From the NCBI GenBank assembly GCA_903870995.1, contig CAIQFD010000061.1, positions 1 to 64,000 of the forward strand: 64,000 bases of DNA, given 5' to 3'. Position 1 is the first letter of the stretch; each line of letters begins with the position of its first letter. The position numbers were made by a program, and so were the translations under genes. Shown here in pieces: positions 1-6,768 of the stretch. This DNA comes from an uncultured Methylophilaceae bacterium (GTDB lineage: Bacteria; Pseudomonadota; Gammaproteobacteria; Burkholderiales; Methylophilaceae). The notes below the pieces were generated by a model. It did not search any database, had not been told where the DNA came from, and saw nothing but the letters and a program-made list of their open reading frames with translations.

Positions 1-30
1 AGTGTTTTTAAGTATAATTTTGACCTCTAT

Positions 31-106
31 GTCCCCATCGTCTAGAGGCCTAGGACACCTCCCTTTCACGGAGGCGACCGGGGTTCGAATCCCCGTGGGG
101 ACGCCA
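31..106 (+). tRNA. tRNA-Glu (anticodon TTC)
   Basis: A complete cloverleaf can be folded. The 7-bp acceptor stem pairs GTCCCCA with TGGGGAC, the anticodon loop CTTTCAC carries TTC, the T-loop is GTTCGAAT, and CCA is encoded at 104-106. A TATAAT hexamer at 13-18 is a plausible -10 element; any -35 lies outside the window. A hairpin terminator follows at once. Confidence 0.97.
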
Positions 107-116
107 CAAAAGAAAA

Positions 117-146
117 AGCCGCTATCATACGATAGCGGCTTTTTTG
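117..146. terminator. Bidirectional rho-independent terminator
   Basis: Stem AGCCGCTATC / GATAGCGGCT with a 4-nt loop. A T-run follows on the + strand and, because A-runs precede the stem, on the - strand too. It can end both the tRNA-Glu transcript and the leftward porin/permease transcript. Confidence 0.9.
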
Positions 147-157
147 TTATCTAAATA

Positions 158-901
158 CTACGTTAATAACAACTTCAATCCAGCAATCAATAACACAATC
201 GACAATGCCTTTTTGATTGCGCTGGCAGAGTAAAACTTAATGCCCAACGTTGTACCAATCACGGCTCCAATCATCGTTGCGGCAACAAATAATGGTAACT
301 GGGGCGGAAGGTTTTGTACTGATGCGTAGTTGCCTGCCAATCCAAACATTGAGTTTAACAAAATAAATACTGCCGCAATGCCAGACGTTTTTCTTGTGCT
401 ACTCCAACCTAAAAACAGGATGAGCGGCGAAAGGAATATGCCGCCTCCAGTGCCTGTCAGTCCTGCTAAGAAGCCAATTGCCGCACCGGATGCCATGGCC
501 AATAAGAATTTAGGCTGATGGACATTTAAGTCAATGCGTTCACTTCTTTTCGAGAGCAAGCTAATTGCTGAAAAGATTAAGATAATCCCAACAATCGCTT
601 TATAAACATGACTTGGCGCATTGATGTAACCCCCTAAAAATGCAAATGGGATTGCACCAATCGCAATAGGCATGAGCACTTTTAAATCAAAATAACCCTT
701 CTTAATAAATCGCCAGCTTGTATATGTTGCAATACAAACATTAAGCACTAACGCTGTCGGCTTAATAACAGGCGTGGATATGCCAAATAAGGTGAGGATC
801 GCAATGTATACAGATGCGCCCGCATGACCAACGGATGTGTATAGGATAGCGCCAAGCAATAAGCACAGGCTAATAACTAAATCTATTGTTTGAAAATGCA
901 T
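158..901 (-). CDS. TauE/SafE-family anion permease
   Basis: A 247-residue, very hydrophobic protein with about seven to eight predicted membrane segments. Two glycine-rich motifs typical of the TauE/SafE (DUF81) family are visible: GHAGASVYIA near residue 25 and GLTGTGGGIF near residue 145. Characterised members move sulfite, sulfoacetate or other organosulfur anions across the inner membrane; the substrate here cannot be read from sequence. It starts 9 nt after the stop of the upstream porin gene on the same strand, so the two are probably co-transcribed. That pairing suggests passage of one oxyanion across both membranes, under the ModE-like control described upstream. Family call firm, substrate and direction unknown. 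Confidence 0.85.
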   Translation of the reverse strand: MHFQTIDLVISLCLLLGAILYTSVGHAGASVYIAILTLFGISTPVIKPTALVLNVCIATYTSWRFIKKGYFDLKVLMPIAIGAIPFAFLGGYINAPSHVYKAIVGIILIFSAISLLSKRSERIDLNVHQPKFLLAMASGAAIGFLAGLTGTGGGIFLSPLILFLGWSSTRKTSGIAAVFILLNSMFGLAGNYASVQNLPPQLPLFVAATMIGAVIGTTLGIKFYSASAIKKALSIVLLIAGLKLLLT

Positions 902-910
902 TTTTGGCTC

Positions 911-2428
911 CTAAAAGTCATATTGTGCACGCATCGTTACGGCATCTTCGTGATTACTAGACTTGCTGTTCATGGTAATAGGTGTATCAAAATTAGTATG
1001 AACATAATTCAACAAGATGCGCGCGTTAGGATTAAGTATCCACTTAGCACCACCCGTCCAAGCATTGGCTTTGTTTGTGTAACTGGCCGACTCTAGACAG
1101 CCTGATCCTGCAACACAACCATTTGCAACCAATTTAAAGTCAGATGCATCGAAATCGCTATAACGAAGACCTAGCTCAAATGCACCCCACCCGCCTTGAT
1201 TAACCCCAAAATCATTAATGGGTTTTACTCTGCCAAACATACCGTCTTTATATGCGTTCATATAGGATTCACCGGTTAGCATCCAAGTTAGGCTTGCGTA
1301 CCAAGCATTGATACTCTTATCAATACTTTGTCCGTCAAAATTAGCACCAATATATTCCGCCTGGAACTTAGTTGCTCCATATGACAAAGCCGTTTCTAAG
1401 CCCCATCTTGTTTTTTGTACATTACCGTCACCGAATGCTGAGCTTGAAAAGTATTTGGTAGCTATTGTATTAGCGTAGGCAGAAGTGTTTGATGTCACGC
1501 CACTAGCCTCTGTATAAGCTGATAGTTTTGTGTCGCCGCCAGACGAGGAGACTGATGATTTCTGAACTGTATTTTCACTACCTGAAACGCCAACATGGAT
1601 AACGCTGTTATTCGCATCAAGGTACTCAGCAAAGTTAATCGCGACGCGACCACCGAGATCTTTACCATTTTGTGTGGCATCGTTATTTTGTCCGCTTCCA
1701 TTGACCCAATAAGCGTTGTAATTGATACCTCTAATTGGTGAGCCAAACAACATCACACCACGATCATAAGTTGAGTTAAATACAGCGCCTGTAGCCGTCG
1801 CTATAGACAACTCTTGGAAGTCTGTGAAGTTTGTACTCTCGCCACGCTCCAATCCAAAAATAGGCTTAAATTGACCCACACGAACTTTGGCACCTAGAAA
1901 ATGTTTCCAATCCAAATAACCGTAGGTCAAAGCTGTTGTACTTTTGCTACCGTCATTTGTGTTTGCATACTCACCTTCTATGCGTACGCTAAAATCCTTG
2001 AGAAAGTTGAACGTGCCGCCTAAACGTGCGCGACGAATATCCCAAGAATCATTTTTCCATTGATGCGGGGCTATGCTTCTGTAATCCGCTTGAATGCGTC
2101 CATTAAACTGCATGCTCCAATCACCTGTGCCATCATCAAACACTAAGCCATCTTTGGTGCTGGCAAAAACTGGATTGCCTTTTCTTTTACCTTTTTCGTC
2201 AGCTTTAGCATTCTTTTTTTGTGTTAGCTGATTTTCAACACCCACTAACTCTCTAGTTAAAACTTCTAACTGCTTATCTTGTTCGGCACGCTGTTGTTGC
2301 ATGGCCTTTAACGTTTCTTCAAGCTGTTTAATACGATTTTCTAGCTCAGCATCACCCGCCCAAGTTGTTGAAGTTATTGTTGTAGCAATCCCTGCTAAAA
2401 CAATTTTCTTCATTTTATTTACCTTCAT
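911..2428 (-). CDS. OprP/OprO-type (phosphate-selective family) outer-membrane porin
   Basis: A 505-residue outer-membrane protein. It begins with a signal peptide ending near TTWAG (residue 25). Residues about 26-75 form a charged, Gln-rich coiled coil, and the rest is a beta-barrel ending in Phe (RAQYDF), the usual outer-membrane targeting signal. The arrangement matches the OprP/OprO porin family, which mostly passes phosphate or other oxyanions. An extracellular-loop-like segment near residue 440 contains two cysteines (NGCVAGSGC) that could form a disulfide. The start is supported by GGAG six nt upstream; a second ATG five codons in also has an AAGG. A ModE-box-like palindrome lies 27 bp upstream. 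The anion specificity is not shown; the linked TauE/SafE gene and ModE-like regulator hint at an oxyanion other than, or besides, phosphate. Confidence 0.85.
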   Translation of the reverse strand: MKVNKMKKIVLAGIATTITSTTWAGDAELENRIKQLEETLKAMQQQRAEQDKQLEVLTRELVGVENQLTQKKNAKADEKGKRKGNPVFASTKDGLVFDDGTGDWSMQFNGRIQADYRSIAPHQWKNDSWDIRRARLGGTFNFLKDFSVRIEGEYANTNDGSKSTTALTYGYLDWKHFLGAKVRVGQFKPIFGLERGESTNFTDFQELSIATATGAVFNSTYDRGVMLFGSPIRGINYNAYWVNGSGQNNDATQNGKDLGGRVAINFAEYLDANNSVIHVGVSGSENTVQKSSVSSSGGDTKLSAYTEASGVTSNTSAYANTIATKYFSSSAFGDGNVQKTRWGLETALSYGATKFQAEYIGANFDGQSIDKSINAWYASLTWMLTGESYMNAYKDGMFGRVKPINDFGVNQGGWGAFELGLRYSDFDASDFKLVANGCVAGSGCLESASYTNKANAWTGGAKWILNPNARILLNYVHTNFDTPITMNSKSSNHEDAVTMRAQYDF

Positions 2429-2454
2429 TCTCCACTCCGCTTGAATATTTGCAA

Positions 2455-2478
2455 CGTTATATTTTATAAAATATAACG
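2455..2478. promoter_or_regulatory. Putative ModE-box operator (24-bp perfect palindrome)
   Basis: A perfect palindrome: CGTTATAT, 8 bp, ATATAACG. This closely resembles the half-sites and spacing of the ModE operator in enterobacteria (CGnTATAT-type arms around a short spacer). It sits 27 bp before the porin start codon, where it would overlap the -10 region (TATAAA or TAAAAT inside it), so binding would probably repress. The adjacent upstream gene encodes a ModE-type DNA-binding domain. Confidence 0.65.
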
Positions 2479-2492
2479 AATTGTATAATGAA

Positions 2493-2514
2493 AGCGCTTT
2501 AGGATAAAAGCGCT
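2493..2514. repeat. Hairpin between the modE-like gene and the porin gene
   Basis: Perfect 8-bp arms AGCGCTTT and AAAGCGCT around a 6-nt loop, just after the modE-like stop codon on the - strand. Only a short, interrupted T-rich tract follows on that strand. It may be a weak terminator or attenuator that separates regulator and porin transcription. Confidence 0.5.
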
Positions 2515-2524
2515 CATTAATAGG

Positions 2525-2866
2525 TTATTTAAGAAGTTTTAGTAAGTCTGACATTTGAGCATCAATGAAGCACTCAGATTTTTTTAAGGCATTTTGATAA
2601 GTAGATAAGACATGATTGCCGAATACTGTAACCTCTGCCCCGCCACCATGAGAACCGCCAGTTTTTGTAATAACCAATGGCTCTTTAAAACTATCATTCA
2701 TTGCAGTGACTAGATCCCAAGCCCGCCTATAGGACATTTTCATACTCTTTGCAGCAGCAGAAATTGATCCATGATTAAGAATTGCAACTAGCAATAGCGC
2801 CTTACCAGGACCAAAAGCGCTCGAGTCATTATTGAAAATTTGGATTTTAGTTTTGATAAGTACCAT
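2525..2866 (-). CDS. Single-domain ModE-type winged-helix regulator
   Basis: A 113-residue protein matching the N-terminal winged helix-turn-helix domain of ModE. The helix-turn-helix is visible as GSISAAAKSMKMSYRRAWDL near residues 33-52, followed by the wing glycines (GGSHGGGAEV). Full-length ModE has two molybdate-binding TOBE domains after this; they are absent here, so the protein either senses something by another means or binds without a ligand. A ModE-box-like palindrome lies downstream in front of the porin gene, making that gene the likely target. No good ribosome-binding site precedes the ATG; instead an 11-bp-arm inverted repeat ends one base before it, which suggests autoregulation. 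The family call is strong; the signal is unknown. Confidence 0.85.
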   Translation of the reverse strand: MVLIKTKIQIFNNDSSAFGPGKALLLVAILNHGSISAAAKSMKMSYRRAWDLVTAMNDSFKEPLVITKTGGSHGGGAEVTVFGNHVLSTYQNALKKSECFIDAQMSDLLKLLK

Positions 2867-2867
2867 G

Positions 2868-2894
2868 GCGTAAGTAAACCATATTTACTTACGC
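2868..2894. promoter_or_regulatory. Perfect inverted repeat abutting the modE-like start codon
   Basis: Arms GCGTAAGTAAA and TTTACTTACGC (11 bp each, perfect) flank a 5-nt centre. The repeat fills most of the gap between the PQQ gene's stop and the regulator's ATG. No T-run follows on the - strand, so a terminator is unlikely; an operator or an RNA hairpin covering the ribosome-binding region is more likely. Confidence 0.55.
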
Positions 2895-2907
2895 ATTTAC
2901 AGAGCAT

Positions 2908-4731
2908 CTATCTTTTAAGCTTATACACCAACAAGTGGTCGCCTTGTTTGTATCCAAATATTGAGCTACCTCCTGCCGCTACAGCAATGTATTGTTCGCC
3001 ATCGATTTGGTAGGTAATTGGTGGTGCATTCACGCCAAAATCATTACTTCCCTGCCATAACAGTTTGCCATTGCTTGAATCATAAGCGTTAAAGTGGCCA
3101 TTACCCTCGCCAGTAAAAACTAATCCGCCAGCCGTTACTAAAACGCCGCCAACAAGTGGCTGTTCGGTTTTGTTTTGCCAAGCAATTTTACCCGTCGCTA
3201 AATCAATAGATGAAAGCACCCCCCAACGAGGCTCATCAGCTGGTTCTGAAGCCGCATAGCGAATAGGTGGTGCACCATCTTTGCCTGGCGTTTCATGCAA
3301 GGTGTATTTAATTGGCGCATGAATGGCAGCAACAAAAGCATGTTGGGTTGATTCATCAATGGCAGCAGGTGACCAATTAGAGCCGCCTAAGATGCCTGGA
3401 TACAGGGTCACGCCTTCAAACGTTGCTTTAGCAAACAGATTTTTTTGCGGAACAAAAGCGTCAGACTTCATCAATAGTGCGCCTGTTTTGCGATCATTCA
3501 CAAAGAACCAACCTAATTTACTTGCCTGACCAACAGCTTCTATCGTTTTGCCATCCTTTTTGTAATTAAACAAAATAGGCGCACTAGCGATGTCGTAACC
3601 CCAAACATCATGTGGCACTTGTTGGTAATACCACCGTAACTTTCCAGAATCAGCATCTAACGCCACCAAAGAAACGGTGTAGAGGTTATCCCCAGGACGA
3701 GAGACATCGTTCATCTGTGGCGATGGATTGCCTGTGCCGAAGTACAAAAGCCCTAAGTTAGGATCAATCGCTGGTGTGCTCCAAGCCGAACCACCACCGA
3801 AACGAGCTGAGTCAGGAAATTTAGGCAAAGCAGCTTTTTCAGCCTCGGTATTGCGATTAAGAGAAATGCCATCGGTCGTTGTTTCTTTAAATGTGCCCTC
3901 CCAGCCTTTGTCTGGAATGGTATCGAACTGCCAAACACGTTTACCTGTGTTCACATCAAACGCCGCCAAAAAGCCTGGACGACCATAACGCCCTGTTACG
4001 CCAATGACCGCGCCTAGTGGTGCATCTTCACGAGGATTGTCGATATGCAAACCATAACCCACACCAGTAATGCCAATAATCACCTTACCCTTATAAACCA
4101 CTGGCGCCATGGCCATGCCTACACCTGTGCCACCTGTAGTTTTTGCTGTTTTGTTAGGGTCGTTCTTATTAAGGGAGTCTTGCCCCTCAGTAATTACATC
4201 AGCATCAACTGCATTGATATCCCAAAGTTTCATGCCTGTTTTAGCATCCAATGCAATCAGACGCGCATCTACAGTACCAATAAAAACCTTGCCATACCCA
4301 ACTGCAACACCGCGATTCGCTGGTCCACAGCACATATTCCAATCCGTGCGCCTGTCGTGCTTGTAACGCCAGAGCTCCTTACCTGTTTTTCCGTCTAAAG
4401 CAACCACATGGTTAAACGGAAGAGAAACATAGATCACACCATCAACAACAATCGGTGTCGCTTGAAAAGCCGCTTTAACACCACTTTTATATTGCCAAGC
4501 CGTTGTTAAGTTTTGAACGTTTTCACGATTGATTTGAGCGTTTTCTGAGAATCGCTTATTGGCATAATCACGACCAAAGCTAGGCCAGTCTTGATTAGCG
4601 CCCTGCTGATGCACTGAATTAATGATACTACTCGTGGTGGCATCATGCTTTTGAATGCTGCTACAAGCTGCTAGCAGGCTAACTCCAAGAACTACTGCGT
4701 ACAACCCAATACTTTTATTTAAATGACGCAT
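2908..4731 (-). CDS. PQQ-dependent dehydrogenase-like lipoprotein with altered active site
   Basis: A 607-residue eight-bladed beta-propeller protein of the methanol/ethanol quinoprotein family. A lipobox (LLAAC, Cys23) predicts a lipoprotein, unlike soluble MxaF or XoxF. Conserved family features are the vicinal Cys134-Cys135 in NMCCGP, Asn335 in GTGNP, RPGDN near 345-349 and repeated W-motifs. Two expected residues look changed. In the segment that reads DYD or DYA in XoxF/MxaF this protein has Gly378-Tyr-Asp380, so the catalytic-base Asp is Gly while the lanthanide-associated Asp position is kept. The GAEYG/GAEFG motif that supplies the metal-binding Glu appears as GVGYG (residues 223-227) or GRYG (247-250), with no Glu either way. 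No cytochrome or other mxa gene is adjacent. It may have another chemistry or a binding role. Confidence 0.8.
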   Translation of the reverse strand: MRHLNKSIGLYAVVLGVSLLAACSSIQKHDATTSSIINSVHQQGANQDWPSFGRDYANKRFSENAQINRENVQNLTTAWQYKSGVKAAFQATPIVVDGVIYVSLPFNHVVALDGKTGKELWRYKHDRRTDWNMCCGPANRGVAVGYGKVFIGTVDARLIALDAKTGMKLWDINAVDADVITEGQDSLNKNDPNKTAKTTGGTGVGMAMAPVVYKGKVIIGITGVGYGLHIDNPREDAPLGAVIGVTGRYGRPGFLAAFDVNTGKRVWQFDTIPDKGWEGTFKETTTDGISLNRNTEAEKAALPKFPDSARFGGGSAWSTPAIDPNLGLLYFGTGNPSPQMNDVSRPGDNLYTVSLVALDADSGKLRWYYQQVPHDVWGYDIASAPILFNYKKDGKTIEAVGQASKLGWFFVNDRKTGALLMKSDAFVPQKNLFAKATFEGVTLYPGILGGSNWSPAAIDESTQHAFVAAIHAPIKYTLHETPGKDGAPPIRYAASEPADEPRWGVLSSIDLATGKIAWQNKTEQPLVGGVLVTAGGLVFTGEGNGHFNAYDSSNGKLLWQGSNDFGVNAPPITYQIDGEQYIAVAAGGSSIFGYKQGDHLLVYKLKR

Positions 4732-4828
4732 GATGAAACACCATTGATTAAAATTAAAACCACAGTATACAGACTGGTATATTGCATGACTACCGTCAAA
4801 AGCTAATGAAATCCATTAAAATACGAAG

Positions 4829-6754
4829 ATGAGTCAACAATACGCCCAACTTGAATGGCACGATAATCAGCCCTACTCCAGTGAGTACGGCGATGTTTAC
4901 TTCTCAAGTGACAGCGGCTTGGATGAAACGCATTATGTTTTCCTAGAGCACAACCAATTAAAATTGCGATGGGAAAATCTAAAAAAAGATCACTTTACTA
5001 TTGCTGAAACAGGCTTCGGTACCGGATTAAATTTCCTTTGTGCTTGGAAACTATGGCGAGAAAATGCACCATCTTCGGCAAGACTTCATTTCATTAGCAC
5101 GGAAAAATTTCCGCTGAGCATTAAAGACTTAAAAGCGGCGCTTTCGCTATGGCCAAGTCTCATCAATTTAAGTGTTGAGCTAATCAAGCAATATCACTTC
5201 ATTTCAGATACCTGGCACAGACTGATATTCGATGGCGGCCGTGTGACGCTTACGCTTTTGATTGGTGATGCAAATACATCACTGCCAAAGCTAAAAGGTA
5301 GAGTAGATGCTTGGTTCCTAGATGGATTCTCACCTGCCAAAAACCCTGACATGTGGCAAACCAGTTTATTTGAAGAAATGGCTAAACACTCTCATTCAGA
5401 AACCACTTTTGCGACGTTTACTAGCGCTGGTGATATTAGACGTGGCCTTCAGAGCGCTGGTTTTAAAGTGTCAAAAGCGTCAGGATATGGCAAAAAACGT
5501 GAAATGCTTTTTGGACGATACCAAGGCGCATCAAAAGACAGGCAATCTGAAACCAAAAGCAAAACAGTAATCGTGATTGGTGGCGGCCTAGCGGGTTCAA
5601 CAAGCGCCGAAGCAATGGCGCGGCGCGGCTATCAAGTCACGTTGATTGAACGACACACATCACTTGCCCAAGAGGCATCAGGCAATCCACTTGGCGTGCT
5701 ATATCCGAGACTTATAGGGGGTGAGACCGCCCTCAATACGTTAGCACTACAAGGTTTTTTGTACACATTAGGTTTACTCAATCACATTAAATTAAATGAT
5801 GAGGATTATCAGCAATGTGGCGTTTTGCAACTGGCTTTCAATGAGCGGGAACGCAAAAGAATAAAAACCATCATTGATGAATATCCTGAATTAGTTCATG
5901 AAGTTAATAAAAATATCGCATCTGAATTATCAGGGATTTTCATTGATCATGATGGTATGTTTATACCGCAAGCTGGGTGGCTAAACCCTGCTGCCTTTTG
6001 TGAGGTGCTTACCCGACATCCGAACATTACGCGCCTCACCAATACCGAAGCACTCTATATCGAAAAAGTATCCGAAGGCTGGCAGGTATTTTCTCAACAA
6101 GGAAGTATTGCCGAAGGTGCAAACCTTATTATTGCCAGCGCAATTGATGCGCAAGACTTCAAACAGACCAGCCAGTGTGAGATGCAATCAGTCCGCGGAC
6201 AAATCACGTTACTCACTTCAACTGACAATTCAAGCGCCCTTAAAACTGTTATTTGCACCGATGGTTACTTAAGCCCAGTAAGACATGGCCAGCATTGCTT
6301 AGGCGCCACTTTTTCACCAAACGACAGATCGACAGATATCAGAGAAGTTGACCACCTAAGCAATCTCAACATGCTGAAATCGCTTGCGCCTGAATGGGCT
6401 AAAACAGGATATGCCATGCAAGCCTTGCAAGGCCGAGCATCGATTCGCGCCACCACCAGCGACTATCTGCCACTTGCCGGAGCTATTTTAGACGTTGCCA
6501 AACTCAAAGATCATCCGCCTCGATACAACGCCCAACCTAGCGACCTTCCTTGGTTAACGGGCTTATATATTAATGCAGGACATGGGGCAAAAGGATTGGT
6601 CAACGCGCCGCTATGCGCTGAAATCATTGCCAGCCTAATTTGCAATGAGCCAGCCCCCGTTGATTGCAAGCTTTTGTCGGCATTAGACCCCAATCGCTTT
6701 GCTTTGCGTGCTCTGGGCTTAAAGCGGTTGGCGCAAAACATTCAGAACATTTAG
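4829..6754 (+). CDS. mnmC: Bifunctional tRNA mnm5s2U biosynthesis protein MnmC
   Basis: A 641-residue protein with both MnmC domains. The N-terminal SAM-dependent methyltransferase domain shows ETGFGTGLNF at residues 60-69 and WFLDGFSPAKNPDMW near 170. The C-terminal FAD-dependent oxidase domain starts near residue 245 with VIVIGGGLAGS. The enzyme removes the carboxymethyl group from cmnm5(s2)U34 and then methylates the product to mnm5(s2)U34 in the wobble base of certain tRNAs. Length is close to the family norm. It is divergent from the PQQ gene across 97 bp. A TAAAAT hexamer at 4817-4822 leaves only six bases before the ATG, with no clear Shine-Dalgarno sequence, so the mRNA may be leaderless. 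Confidence 0.95.
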   Translation: MSQQYAQLEWHDNQPYSSEYGDVYFSSDSGLDETHYVFLEHNQLKLRWENLKKDHFTIAETGFGTGLNFLCAWKLWRENAPSSARLHFISTEKFPLSIKDLKAALSLWPSLINLSVELIKQYHFISDTWHRLIFDGGRVTLTLLIGDANTSLPKLKGRVDAWFLDGFSPAKNPDMWQTSLFEEMAKHSHSETTFATFTSAGDIRRGLQSAGFKVSKASGYGKKREMLFGRYQGASKDRQSETKSKTVIVIGGGLAGSTSAEAMARRGYQVTLIERHTSLAQEASGNPLGVLYPRLIGGETALNTLALQGFLYTLGLLNHIKLNDEDYQQCGVLQLAFNERERKRIKTIIDEYPELVHEVNKNIASELSGIFIDHDGMFIPQAGWLNPAAFCEVLTRHPNITRLTNTEALYIEKVSEGWQVFSQQGSIAEGANLIIASAIDAQDFKQTSQCEMQSVRGQITLLTSTDNSSALKTVICTDGYLSPVRHGQHCLGATFSPNDRSTDIREVDHLSNLNMLKSLAPEWAKTGYAMQALQGRASIRATTSDYLPLAGAILDVAKLKDHPPRYNAQPSDLPWLTGLYINAGHGAKGLVNAPLCAEIIASLICNEPAPVDCKLLSALDPNRFALRALGLKRLAQNIQNI

Positions 6755-6768
6755 CGTAAAATCTAGTC

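Noticed and set aside
4771-4786. TATAC / GTATA inverted repeat between the PQQ gene and mnmC as an operator
   Set aside because: Five-base AT-rich arms are too short to distinguish from chance.
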